Shown: positions 25,953 through 34,654, numbered from the stretch's first letter. The stretch: DNA of 48,215 nt from an uncultured Bacteroidota bacterium (GCA_903897855.1 CAIUDH010000089.1:1-48215); one strand, 5' to 3'. Program-made: numbers and translations. The notes: generated by a model from the sequence alone, not told the origin.

Positions 25953-26873
25953 TTAAGAATATATTTCAGTCAGAAAATCATCCGTGCTTCGCATCCATCC
26001 TCGATACATTCCATCGCTATTAAAAGGAAGGGCGATGTTTCCTTGGGCATCAATCGCAATCAGGCCTCCTTCTCCCCCCATTTTCACCAGCTTTTCATGC
26101 ACCACAATCCTACATGCTTCGTGCAAACTCAGTCCTTTGTATTCCATCAGACAACTAATATCATAGGCCACCACATTTCGAATAAACAGTTCGCCATGCC
26201 CAGTGCAGCTGATGGCACAGGTGGCATTATTAGCATAGGTTCCGGCACCGATGATAGGACTATCACCGACCCTTCCATAGCGTTTGTTGGTCATGCCGCC
26301 GGTACTGGTGCCAGCCGCCAAGTTTCCAAAAGCATCGAGTGCTACCGCACCCACCGTACCAAATTTTTTCTCTTTACTATGATCTAATGTTATCGTATCG
26401 GTACCTTTTATTTTCAGCCATTGCTGATATCGGAATTCATCATAGAAATAGTCATCTAATTCAAATTTTAATTCATGCTTCCGTGCAAATATTTCAGCTC
26501 CTTCTCCCATTAAAAAAACATGCTCACTCTGCTGCATCACGGTTTTCGCAAGTACAATCGGATTCTTGACGTTCATCACCCCGGTGATTGCACCTGCACT
26601 CAAATTATCGCCACTCATGATGCTGGCATCCATTTCATGACGGCCTTCCGCATTAAATACCGATCCTTTCCCCGCATTGAATAGCGGGCAATCCTCTAAA
26701 CTCACAATCGCCGCTGTTACGGCATCAATGGCAGAACCCTTGGCACTTAGTATCGCGAATCCTTTTTGCAGTGCTTCTTTCAAAGCCAATTTATACGCCA
26801 CTTCCTTTTCGGTAGTGATCTCCGTTTTTAAGATGGTGCCCGCACCTCCATGTATTACTATTCTTGGAAACAT
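25953..26873 (-). CDS. iaaA: Isoaspartyl peptidase / L-asparaginase (Ntn-hydrolase)
   Basis: Plant-type asparaginase that cleaves isoaspartyl (beta-Asp) dipeptides and asparagine after autoprocessing into two subunits. The 306-residue product shows VIHGGAGTI near the start, LFNAGKGSVFNAEGRHEMDA, and the self-cleavage site FGTVGAVALDAFGNLAAGTS, with Thr173 becoming the N-terminal nucleophile; then TGGMTNKRYGRVGDSPIIGAG. The ATG at 26873 is chosen over 26888 as it directly precedes the core. No signal peptide. With cphA and cphB close by, a likely substrate is the beta-Asp-Arg dipeptide from cyanophycin (inference). Divergent from the M13 gene. Confidence 0.92.
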   Translation of the reverse strand: MFPRIVIHGGAGTILKTEITTEKEVAYKLALKEALQKGFAILSAKGSAIDAVTAAIVSLEDCPLFNAGKGSVFNAEGRHEMDASIMSGDNLSAGAITGVMNVKNPIVLAKTVMQQSEHVFLMGEGAEIFARKHELKFELDDYFYDEFRYQQWLKIKGTDTITLDHSKEKKFGTVGAVALDAFGNLAAGTSTGGMTNKRYGRVGDSPIIGAGTYANNATCAISCTGHGELFIRNVVAYDISCLMEYKGLSLHEACRIVVHEKLVKMGGEGGLIAIDAQGNIALPFNSDGMYRGWMRSTDDFLTEIYS

Positions 26874-26956
26874 AAGGCAAAATAACAATAATTGAGTATG
26901 ATTTTACGGTTTAATTTCAAATCTATACCTTCGTGTTTTTTAAAACTCTCCCTATT

Positions 26957-29032
26957 ATGTACGGTAAAAAAATTATTCTAGTCATTGCCACGGTGTTCAT
27001 TTTATTCACCCAATGCAGCACCAAAAAAGAAACACCGAAAGATGGATTTACGCATGATCCACTTCTTGATAACCGAGATACCACTATCTCTGCCGGCACC
27101 AATTTTTTTATGTATGCGAATAATGGCTGGTTTCAACGTAATCCGATACCATCCACCGAGAGAACCAATGGAATTTTTCTGATGGTGGGCGATAGCATCG
27201 ACAATATCATTAAAGGGCTCTGCATCAATTACAGCCAAAAAACCGATTTGATGCAAGGCAGTAACGAACAAAAAATTGGAGACTGTTACTTTAGTGGCAT
27301 GGATACCGCGACCATTGAAAAATTAGGTATCACGCCTTTGAAAGAAGAATTCAAAAAAATTGAAGCGATACAATCAAAAGAAGAGGTGCTCGATGCCATC
27401 GCGCATTTGCAGTCGATAGGAGCTTCCAGTGCTTTCGGGTTTTATATCGATAAGGATGATAAAGACGTGACGAGATACATTCCGATTATAATGCAGGGCG
27501 GACTGGGCTTGCCCGATAGAGATTATTATTTTAATACCGATGCAGGGAACACCACCATTCGTAAGCAGTATAAAGAACATCTCGCTAAAATGATTGGACT
27601 GCTTACCACAGATAAAATTTTGGAAAACCGGGTGGAAATGAAATTGGAAGAAGACCGCATCTATGCCATGGAGGAAGCCTTGGCTAAGGCTTCACGCACC
27701 TTGGAAGCCACACGTGACCCGGAGAAAAATTATAATAAAAAAACCATAGCTGAATTGCAGAAACTAACTCCCCATTTCAACTGGGTTCGTTACTTCGAGA
27801 AAACAGGATTAAAAAACGTGGACTATGTGAATGTGGGCCAGCCGGAATTTCTGCAAGCCTTTGATAAACTTCTGGCTTCGAAGTCGATTCATGATTGGAA
27901 AAGTTATTTGCAATGGAATCTGATCAATACCTATGCAGGAAATTTAAGCAGCGCCTACGAAGCACAAAATTTTGAATTTTACCGTAAGCAACTCGGCGGA
28001 CAAAAAGAACAAAAACCTCGATGGAAAAGAATTGTGCAGGAAACCAATGGCGCACTTGGCGAACTTATTGGACAGGAGTTTGTGGCCAATTATCTACCCA
28101 AGAACACCAAAGAAAAACTCACTGAGATTGCTAAAAATATCATTGAAGTATACAAAGAACACATTCAAAAACTCGACTGGATGAGTGACTCTACCAAGCA
28201 AAAGGCACTCTTCAAATTAAGTAAGGTAAATTTAAAAATGGGATACCCCGACCAATGGAAGGATCTGAGTAGCATTGTAATTAATCGAGTTGAGTACTTG
28301 GGTAATATGATGAGGGTAAATCAATGGGCCTTTAATGAGATGGTGAGCCGTTATGGAAAACCCATCGACAATAACCGCTGGGATATGACACCCCAAACCT
28401 ATAATGCCTACTATCAACCTACTTCTAATGAAATTGTAATTCCCGGTTGTAATATTATCGTACCTGGTTTTGCGACTGGCGAGATGCCCGACGACGCAAT
28501 CCTATATGCCATCATTGGAGGCAGCACCATTGGCCATGAGGTAACACACGGCTTCGACGATAATGGCCGATTGTATGACGAAGTAGGAAATTTAAAAAGC
28601 TGGTGGTCGGCCGAGGATGGGAAGAAGTTTGAAGAACGTTCTAAATTACTCTCTCTTCAATATAGCGCTTATACCGTGAAGTCGGATACACAAACGTTGC
28701 ATGTTCGTGGTGATGCAACACTCGGAGAAAATATTGCCGATTTGGGTGGAGCTGTGATGGGTTTCGAAGCGTTTATGAAAACACAACAAGCCAAAGAAGG
28801 AAAAAAGATTAATGGCTTTAGTCCTGAACAGCGTTATTTTCTAGGCTTCGCTTACAGTTGGATGGTACAGCGCACCGATAAGAGCACTGCTATGCAAATT
28901 ATGGGCGATGTGCATTCGCCAGCGATGTTCCGTATCAATGGTCCGCTCAGTAATATGCCTGAGTTCTATGCGGCCTTTAATATAAAGGAAGGTGATGCGA
29001 TGTATAAAAAAGATTTTATTAAAATTTGGTAG
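26957..29032 (+). CDS. M13 (neprilysin-like) zinc metallopeptidase, lipoprotein
   Basis: Oligopeptide-cleaving zinc endopeptidase. About 691 residues, starting at the ATG at 26957, with a basic N-terminus and a lipobox at LFTQC, so an exported lipoprotein. The N-terminal M13 domain (about 25-430) begins with DPLLDNRDTTISAGTNFFMYANNGW. The catalytic domain has PTSNEIVIPGCNI, the zinc site IGHEVTHGFDD (His527, Glu528, His531), the third ligand Glu591 in GENIADLGG, and FRINGPLSNMPEFYAAF near the end. Complete by all these marks. The frame continues upstream to 26933 without a better start. Confidence 0.94.
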   Translation: MYGKKIILVIATVFILFTQCSTKKETPKDGFTHDPLLDNRDTTISAGTNFFMYANNGWFQRNPIPSTERTNGIFLMVGDSIDNIIKGLCINYSQKTDLMQGSNEQKIGDCYFSGMDTATIEKLGITPLKEEFKKIEAIQSKEEVLDAIAHLQSIGASSAFGFYIDKDDKDVTRYIPIIMQGGLGLPDRDYYFNTDAGNTTIRKQYKEHLAKMIGLLTTDKILENRVEMKLEEDRIYAMEEALAKASRTLEATRDPEKNYNKKTIAELQKLTPHFNWVRYFEKTGLKNVDYVNVGQPEFLQAFDKLLASKSIHDWKSYLQWNLINTYAGNLSSAYEAQNFEFYRKQLGGQKEQKPRWKRIVQETNGALGELIGQEFVANYLPKNTKEKLTEIAKNIIEVYKEHIQKLDWMSDSTKQKALFKLSKVNLKMGYPDQWKDLSSIVINRVEYLGNMMRVNQWAFNEMVSRYGKPIDNNRWDMTPQTYNAYYQPTSNEIVIPGCNIIVPGFATGEMPDDAILYAIIGGSTIGHEVTHGFDDNGRLYDEVGNLKSWWSAEDGKKFEERSKLLSLQYSAYTVKSDTQTLHVRGDATLGENIADLGGAVMGFEAFMKTQQAKEGKKINGFSPEQRYFLGFAYSWMVQRTDKSTAMQIMGDVHSPAMFRINGPLSNMPEFYAAFNIKEGDAMYKKDFIKIW

Positions 29033-29055
29033 CCATAAAAACTTCCGGTTTAATA

Positions 29056-29538
29056 ATGAACATCGCCAAGTGGAAAGAGAAGGATAAAATTAATTTCAAG
29101 AAGAGATTAAAAGATTTTTGTGTGGGTATCCTGAAGGAAAAGATTGACGAGGCTATGAAATCGATGGAGCGAGCACAAGAGGCCTCCAATGCGGAAGAGA
29201 AAAGTTCCATGGGTGATAAGTATGAGATTTCGAAAGTGATGGGGCAAATTGATAGCGATCGCGCGGGGTTACAGCTTTTTGAAGGAAAGAAACAGCTGGC
29301 CCTGCTTAAATCGGTAAACGTAGAGGGTATTTATTCAGAAGGAAAAGCCGGTGCTTTTTTGGTTTGCAGTGAAGCCAATTATTTTATCGCCAGCAGCCTT
29401 GGCGGTAAAATTATGGATGGAGAGAAGGTTATTATTATTTCAACACAGGCTCCGGTGGCGTTGCAGCTTTTAGGTAAAGAAGAAGGAGATACCTTTATCG
29501 TTAATGGAAAGACGCTGGTGATTAAACATATTTTCTAG
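29056..29538 (+). CDS. GreA/GreB C-terminal-like small protein
   Basis: A 160-residue soluble protein. Residues 1-60 are charged and helical (KWKEKDKINFKKRLKDFC, then KIDEAMKSMERAQEASNAEE) and lead to SSMGDKYEISKVM; the C-terminal part (about 85-160) has NYFIASSLGGKIMDGEKVIIIS, APVALQLLGKEEGDTFIVNGK, the layout of the FKBP-like C-terminal domain of Gre factors. Similar short Bacteroidota proteins are, as I recall, often labelled 3-oxoacyl-ACP synthase, which nothing here supports. A role at RNA polymerase is inferred only. Starts 23 bases after the M13 gene and probably shares its transcript. Confidence 0.7.
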   Translation: MNIAKWKEKDKINFKKRLKDFCVGILKEKIDEAMKSMERAQEASNAEEKSSMGDKYEISKVMGQIDSDRAGLQLFEGKKQLALLKSVNVEGIYSEGKAGAFLVCSEANYFIASSLGGKIMDGEKVIIISTQAPVALQLLGKEEGDTFIVNGKTLVIKHIF

Positions 29539-29612
29539 TTTAATTTGATTGTAAAACAATCCTAAGAGGGTTGAAGAATAATCGCTTTTAATTCAATCTT
29601 TTTTGAAATGTT

Positions 29613-29697
29613 GAACCCTTTCAGGGTTCTGATTGGGGATACCTCATTTACCATAGGTTGACACCTATGGCTATGATTGTTACACTGCTTCGCAGTG
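29613..29697. repeat. Three consecutive hairpins, REP-like element
   Basis: Three perfect stems in 85 bases: GAACCCT/AGGGTTC (29613-29629, loop of 3), CCATAGGT/ACCTATGG (29651-29670, loop of 4) and CACTGC/GCAGTG (29683-29697, loop of 3). This layout is typical of REP-like palindromic elements in Bacteroidota intergenic DNA. No coding potential. A RAYT gene lies at the end of the window. Confidence 0.65.
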
Positions 29698-29829
29698 ATG
29701 ACAGTGTGATGAGCAAGGGATTACCGTAAAATTAATACAACTTCGCAGTGATGATAGTGTGATGAGCAAGGGTTTAGAGCAGCTCAAATTAACACCTCTT
29801 CGCAGTGATGACAGTGTGATGAGCAAGGG
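29688..29829. repeat. Three imperfect tandem copies of a 32-base unit
   Basis: A 32-base unit beginning CTTCGCAGTGATGA and ending GATGAGCAAGGG occurs at 29688-29719, 29741-29772 and 29798-29829 (the middle copy has one C-to-T change). The 21- and 25-base spacers are related to each other (both contain AAATTAA then ACA), so the true period is about 53-57 bases. The first copy starts inside the third hairpin of the REP-like element. Together with that element it fills most of the 442-base gap between the GreA-like and TPR genes. Confidence 0.8.
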
Positions 29830-29930
29830 TTTACAATACCTTAATTTTGACTACTTTGCCTTCATTATCAATGGTTTACAGCCTATCCAAGGCAGAAATA
29901 CTCCATTAGATTCGTTGACCCTAATTTTAC

Positions 29931-29962
29931 TTTGTCTATACAGAAAATAAATATTATATTTG
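29931..29962 (+). promoter_or_regulatory. Promoter of the TPR gene, Bacteroidota -33/-7 type
   Basis: TTTG at 29931-29934, 20 bases, TATATTTG at 29955-29962, and 18 bases to the ATG. It marks the end of the repeat-rich gap (29539-29980). Confidence 0.75.
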
Positions 29963-29980
29963 ACATAGCCTAAGCAAGGA

Positions 29981-31393
29981 ATGATGATAGACAGGAACGA
30001 TTATTTTAGTGACGATGTACGAAAAGCTGTTGAAAGTTTTGAAAGGATGCTTCAGAATCGTGAACGGGTTTATATGGATGCAGAAACACTAGAAGATATC
30101 ATAGAGTTTTATATCACCCAAGGGAAACCTCGAAAAGCCCTCAACGCTGCACAGATAGCGTTAGAACAAATTCCATTTAATGTAACCTTTAAACTTAAAA
30201 AAGCTCAAGCTCTTAATTTACTTAACGATCCTGACAGCGCATTGGCCTTGATTGAGGAAATTGAATTACTCGAACCTACCAACCCTGAAATTTACATCAC
30301 CAAGTCGGATGCATTGGAATTAAAAGAGCGCTATGATGAAGCTATTGCCTGCCTCTATAACGCCATGGAGTGTGCCGATGAAAAGAGTGATATCTATATG
30401 CATCTGGGGTTCCTCTACGAGGAGAAACAAGACTTTCAGAGCGCCTTGCAGATGTTTACCCGCAGCCTCGAATTCGATCAAAATAACGAACAGGCATTTT
30501 TTGAAATAGGATTATGTTATGAGTCATTGGGCAATAATGATGAGAGTACGCACTTTTATGAAAAATTTATCGACCGCCATCCTTATAATGCCAACGCCTG
30601 GTATAATCTTGGAATCTCATTCAGCAAAATGCAACGGTATGAAAAAGCAGAGTGGGCTTTCGATTACGCGATCGTGATCGATGAAAATTTAAGCAATGCC
30701 TATTTTAATAAAGCGAATGCACAGATGCATTTGAACAAATACGTAGAAGCCATCGATAATTATCTTACTACCATGGAGCTTGATGGCCCGGATGCTTTCT
30801 GCCATTGTAATATTGGCGAATGCTATGAGCAACTAGAAGAGTTTAACGAGGCCCGTAACCATTATAAGAAAGCCGTTCAGCTCTTACCTCAACTCGATGA
30901 AGCTTGGTTTGGTTTGGGTATCTGCTACGATAACGAAGATAAGATGATTGAAGCCCAGCATTATTATAAGCGGGCCTTAGATATCGATCCAATGAATGCC
31001 GAATATTGGTTTGCTTACGCCGATGTTTTATTTGCCCTGGGGTTGATGACCGAATGTGAAAAGGCCTTTGAAGAAGCGACTACTTTAAACCCAAAACTTC
31101 ATGAAGCCTGGCTCGACTGGAGTGCCGTGAAGTTTGATAATGGGGAACAAGAAGAAGCCATCACCATGCTTCTCGACCAGATTGAGGAGAATTATACGGT
31201 TACCCAATATTACTATAGGGCAGCAGGATATCTTTATAAAAATGGAATGCAAAAAGAAGGCATCGCTTTCTTTGAACGAGCAGTACTTCGAAATTTCGAT
31301 GAACATACCGCCTTCTTTGATTTCTTCCCCGATTTACTTCAGTCAAAGCCCTTTTTAGAGGTGCTGGATGCTCATAATCCTAGGAATAACTAG
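29981..31393 (+). CDS. Tetratricopeptide-repeat protein
   Basis: A 470-residue protein made almost wholly of TPR helical hairpins, about ten or more from residue 35 to 460. Examples: AWYNLGISFSKMQRYEKAEWAFDYAI, and FFEIGLCYESLGNNDESTHFYEKF, with the usual small residues at positions 8 and 20 and Pro near the turn. No signal peptide or membrane segment, so a cytoplasmic scaffold. Acidic overall. Partners unknown. An alternative ATG lies 3 bases downstream. Own promoter; stop is 3 bases from the stop of the convergent S46 gene. Confidence 0.9.
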   Translation: MMIDRNDYFSDDVRKAVESFERMLQNRERVYMDAETLEDIIEFYITQGKPRKALNAAQIALEQIPFNVTFKLKKAQALNLLNDPDSALALIEEIELLEPTNPEIYITKSDALELKERYDEAIACLYNAMECADEKSDIYMHLGFLYEEKQDFQSALQMFTRSLEFDQNNEQAFFEIGLCYESLGNNDESTHFYEKFIDRHPYNANAWYNLGISFSKMQRYEKAEWAFDYAIVIDENLSNAYFNKANAQMHLNKYVEAIDNYLTTMELDGPDAFCHCNIGECYEQLEEFNEARNHYKKAVQLLPQLDEAWFGLGICYDNEDKMIEAQHYYKRALDIDPMNAEYWFAYADVLFALGLMTECEKAFEEATTLNPKLHEAWLDWSAVKFDNGEQEEAITMLLDQIEENYTVTQYYYRAAGYLYKNGMQKEGIAFFERAVLRNFDEHTAFFDFFPDLLQSKPFLEVLDAHNPRNN

Positions 31394-31396
31394 ACA

Positions 31397-33508
31397 TTAA
31401 TTTCTCACCCCCATTTCTTTCAACAACCCGTCGGCATGGGCATATTTATCTAGCACAAAACAGATATATCGCACATCACAGCCTATACTGCGACTGTAAT
31501 TTTCATTCCAGGCATAATCGTTGATGGTGGCCGTATAAGCGCGATCGAAATTGATACCGATAAAATTACCATAGGCGTCCATCACCGGACTGCCACTGTT
31601 TCCACCGGTAGTATCGAGGTTATAGAGAAAGCCCACACACACATCATCCAACTCTTTATCGGCCCACTCACCATAATCTTTTTCATCGATTATTTTTTTC
31701 AATAACGGAGGCATTACATAATCACCCGCTTTCGTTTCTTTTTCAAGAATTCCTCTTAAGGTGGTAAACGGTTTATAGTATACCGCATCTTGTGGGGCAT
31801 AGCCTTTAATATAACCATAGGTGAGCCGCAGTGTAGAGTTCGCATCGGGGATATACGAAGTAATATTCATGAGCATTTCGGCATTATTATAGCGGGTGGT
31901 TAAAGCAGAAACTTTGGCCAGCCAAGGTGTAACAAATTTCTCGTTCTCCCTTAAATCATCTACCAATGCCCGCATAAAAACAAACAATTCTCCATTGGTA
32001 TTAATGGCTTTCCCTGAATTCTTCGTCAGCGACAACTTCACCTTTTCAAGATCGTTGAAAATCGATTTTTTTATCATCGTTTTTAATTTTATTTCGATCG
32101 CGTTCTCAGTCAGACCATTGAAATTATCATCGACCGACTTTAAATGCTGTGAGGGAGGAAAGTTTAATGCCATAAAAATTAGATGCGCCAAGGTAGGAAT
32201 TTCAATTTCGGGATTATAATTAGCCAAGGCGTTACGAGTGCCTTCAATAAAAGGTTTCACGGTGGTGTCGCCCATACTATACCTCATTTTCAGGGCCTGG
32301 TAATTATTACAGGCAGCGGTTAAATAACTGATATTACTGATTTGCTGAAGCCACACATTTTTAGAAGCTCTTTCAAACATCAAGGCATACGTTTCTTCAA
32401 TATCTTTAAACAAATTTTTGTCGGCCCCTCTCACATCGTCAGTATTCAACATTTCACTCATCAGTTTTTCATCCGCTTTTTTCTTCTCTACCAGATGGGT
32501 GCGTGCTAAGCCTTGCAGTTTCCCACGAAAATTTTTCGAGGTATTGGCCAGACCTTTAATTTTTGAAGCATAGTATAATTGTTTGTTATCACTGCTTTTA
32601 CTCAATTCCAACATCTTTGTAATTTGCCATTCATACAAATCGGCGATGAAAGGCATCTGATATTTCTGTTGATATTCTACAAATTGGGAGGGCACATGCC
32701 TGTAGGTACGACCCGGGAAACCGAGAATAAAAACGAAATCATTTTCTTTCACTCCTTTCGGATTTACCTTTAAAAATTTCTTCGGGATAAAGGGGATATT
32801 GGAGGTATTATAAGTAGCACTGGTGCCATCGGGAGCCACATAAGCGCGAAGGATACAGAAATCACCATTATGACGGGGCCATACCCAGTTGTCGCTTTCC
32901 CCACCAAATTCGCCAATGGCTAAAGGAGGATTATAAACGATGCGAATATCCTTCAACGTTTTATACCGAAACAAGGTATAGGTTCTACCGGTAAACATTT
33001 CACTTACTTCATAATCGAGAGCCGTGTTTTTGAGTTGCTCCTTTTTTATAATTTTTTGGGTGTTGCTGCGTATCAAAGCCGAACGATCGATATCATTGGC
33101 TGTTTGGTTCACCCCGTTAAGTACCTGCGCGGAAACATCGACGTATGAATCGATGATTTTGCTGGTGAGTCCTGTTTTGATTTCCTGGTCTTTTTTCTGC
33201 GCATAAAACCCATCGCGCAAATAATTATGTTCGGCAGAGCTGGCACCACTTACGCTACTGAAACCGCAATGGTGGTTGGTGATGATCAGTCCTTCGGGGC
33301 TGATGAAAGAACCGGTGCATCCCCCTACGCGCACCACCGCATCGACCAAGCTTGTTCCATTGGGATTATAGAGTTCATTCACAGAAATTTTCAATCCGGC
33401 TTTTGCCAAATCTATTTTTGAAATTTCCGTTAAGGGGAACATCCCTTCATCGGTGGTGTTGGATGAGAACAAAATAAAGGCAACGAAAACAACGATCAAC
33501 TTTTTCAT
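31397..33508 (-). CDS. S46 family dipeptidyl-peptidase, DPP11-like (Asp/Glu-specific predicted)
   Basis: Periplasmic serine exopeptidase releasing N-terminal dipeptides. 703 residues starting MKKLIVVFVAFILFSS (signal peptide); an upstream ATG at 33586 is rejected because it would bury this signal. Chymotrypsin-like elements: TNHHCG (His79-His80), RHNGDF (Asp216) and TTGGNSGSPV with Ser638. Arg656 in the motif FDR lies exactly 18 residues after the catalytic Ser; in Porphyromonas gingivalis the same +18 position is Arg673 in DPP11 (Asp/Glu-specific) and Gly673 in DPP7. This predicts preference for acidic P1 residues. With the M1, M13 and M20 enzymes it points to peptide use. Confidence 0.93.
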   Translation of the reverse strand: MKKLIVVFVAFILFSSNTTDEGMFPLTEISKIDLAKAGLKISVNELYNPNGTSLVDAVVRVGGCTGSFISPEGLIITNHHCGFSSVSGASSAEHNYLRDGFYAQKKDQEIKTGLTSKIIDSYVDVSAQVLNGVNQTANDIDRSALIRSNTQKIIKKEQLKNTALDYEVSEMFTGRTYTLFRYKTLKDIRIVYNPPLAIGEFGGESDNWVWPRHNGDFCILRAYVAPDGTSATYNTSNIPFIPKKFLKVNPKGVKENDFVFILGFPGRTYRHVPSQFVEYQQKYQMPFIADLYEWQITKMLELSKSSDNKQLYYASKIKGLANTSKNFRGKLQGLARTHLVEKKKADEKLMSEMLNTDDVRGADKNLFKDIEETYALMFERASKNVWLQQISNISYLTAACNNYQALKMRYSMGDTTVKPFIEGTRNALANYNPEIEIPTLAHLIFMALNFPPSQHLKSVDDNFNGLTENAIEIKLKTMIKKSIFNDLEKVKLSLTKNSGKAINTNGELFVFMRALVDDLRENEKFVTPWLAKVSALTTRYNNAEMLMNITSYIPDANSTLRLTYGYIKGYAPQDAVYYKPFTTLRGILEKETKAGDYVMPPLLKKIIDEKDYGEWADKELDDVCVGFLYNLDTTGGNSGSPVMDAYGNFIGINFDRAYTATINDYAWNENYSRSIGCDVRYICFVLDKYAHADGLLKEMGVRN

Positions 33509-33717
33509 ACGTGCGAAAATAAAGCATCCGCGGTAAAAACGAAGAGGATTAAAACGCAAATATTTCTGACCCATGGAAAGTGACACCTTCCGATCTATTG
33601 GTAAGAAGGAAAATTACAACTTCTCCATTCGATGATATTCATTTGCTGAGTGAGAAATTAAAGTCACTACCCAATAAAATTGATTCATTATTGCATTTAT
33701 TTCTTTAAACTTGAACT

Positions 33718-34209
33718 ATGGATCTAATAAAAAAAGAGCTTATCATACAACGTTATGCCAACGTTGCTGAATTAGCGGAGGCCGACCAGCGGTTATTAGA
33801 GGAAGCGAAGCAAGCTTTGCTAACTGCTTATGCACCATATTCAAAATTTTATGTAGGATGTGCTTTGTTGATGGAGAATGGTAAAATTATCCGGGGCAGC
33901 AATCAGGAGAATATTGCCTTCCCGAGCGGCCTTTGTGCCGAGCGTGTGGCCATCTTCCATGCCGGCTCAGAGTACCCCGATATGCCTATTTTGGCTATGG
34001 CAATCACGGTAAAGGCCACCAATTTCATTGTGGCCTCGCCTGCGATGAGTTGTGGAGCCTGTTTACAGAGTATCAGCGAATACGAGACAAGGCAGCAGCA
34101 GCAAATACGAACTATTTTACAAGGAGAGACCGGCGATATTTATATTGCCGAGCAAGGCACCTTGGCGTTCCTACCTTTTCAGTTTAAGATGGAGGTGTTA
34201 AAACGGTAA
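33718..34209 (+). CDS. cdd: Cytidine deaminase
   Basis: Deaminates cytidine and deoxycytidine to uridine forms in pyrimidine salvage. The 163-residue protein has YAPYSKFYVGCALLMENG (residues 38-55), the zinc/catalytic signature SGLCAERVAIF with Cys73 and Glu75, and SCGACLQ with Cys112 and Cys115 completing the zinc site. The family usually has PCGxC where this has SCGAC, a mild deviation. Single-domain tetrameric type by length. Own transcription unit; the 131 bases upstream contain only a short frame without a good start. Confidence 0.93.
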   Translation: MDLIKKELIIQRYANVAELAEADQRLLEEAKQALLTAYAPYSKFYVGCALLMENGKIIRGSNQENIAFPSGLCAERVAIFHAGSEYPDMPILAMAITVKATNFIVASPAMSCGACLQSISEYETRQQQQIRTILQGETGDIYIAEQGTLAFLPFQFKMEVLKR

Positions 34210-34343
34210 TCCAGTAAATTAGGAGGTCTGAATCACGGATTAACGGATTTACAGATTCCGGGGAGAGTAAATTCCTTAAAAGTTAAATTGGCAGCGAATT
34301 CGGGAATCACTATTTTGGTACTCATCATCCTTTATTAATTTAT

Positions 34344-34351
34344 TACTTTTG
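34344..34351 (+). promoter_or_regulatory. -7 box of the tRNA-Arg promoter
   Basis: TACTTTTG, exact TANNTTTG, 49 bases before the tRNA. A TTTG at 34314-34317 is too far upstream (26 bases) to be a normal -33 box. Confidence 0.4.
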
Positions 34352-34400
34352 CAACCCCGATTAAATTTTATATTTAATTGTCAATTTTTAATTGGCACCC

Positions 34401-34472
34401 GGCTCTGTAGTTTAATGGATAAAATGGCGCCCTCCGAAGGCGCAGATTCGAGTTCGATTCCCGATGGAGCCA
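34401..34472 (+). tRNA. tRNA-Arg, anticodon CCG
   Basis: Cloverleaf read by hand. Acceptor GGCTCTG pairs with TGGAGCC (two G-U wobbles), discriminator A at 34472. Anticodon stem GCGCC/GGCGC encloses the loop CTCCGAA, giving anticodon CCG for the codon CGG. The T arm TCGAG-TTCGATT-CCCGA has one A-C mismatch. CCA is not fully encoded. An inverted repeat follows at 34481. Confidence 0.93.
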
Positions 34473-34480
34473 CAATTAAA

Positions 34481-34524
34481 CTTCTTAACTCACTGATAGC
34501 AAGCTTTTTAGGTGAGTTAAGAAG
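34481..34524. repeat. Perfect 13-bp inverted repeat downstream of tRNA-Arg
   Basis: CTTCTTAACTCAC (34481-34493) and GTGAGTTAAGAAG (34512-34524) are exact reverse complements around an 18-base loop that includes TTTTT. No T tract follows, so it is not a standard terminator. It begins 8 bases after the tRNA. Candidates: tRNA processing or termination structure, or the remnant of a small mobile element. Confidence 0.7.
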
Positions 34525-34654
34525 CAAAGTAAATACAAATGCGGATACACTTTTTCACATCACAACTTAAATGCTTAAATCATCATAAGATAAAATTAGG
34601 TACTTGTCAGTTTTTTAAAAAATTTATGTACTATTGTACTAAGAAACAATATTG

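Noticed and set aside
29688-29829. CRISPR-like array (three 32-base repeats with 21-25 base spacers)
   Set aside because: The spacers are related to each other, only three units exist, the first is fused to a hairpin, and no cas gene is in the window.
29759-29950. 63-residue frame across the tandem repeats
   Set aside because: It is an open frame produced by the repeat units and covers the -33 element of the TPR promoter; no protein-like composition.
33579-33717. Short frame (about 45 codons) before cdd starting at a GTG
   Set aside because: No ATG, no promoter match, and it overlaps the likely promoter region of the S46 and cdd genes.
34349-34570. 73-residue frame over tRNA-Arg
   Set aside because: It runs through the tRNA and the inverted repeat; the RNA gene explains the sequence.
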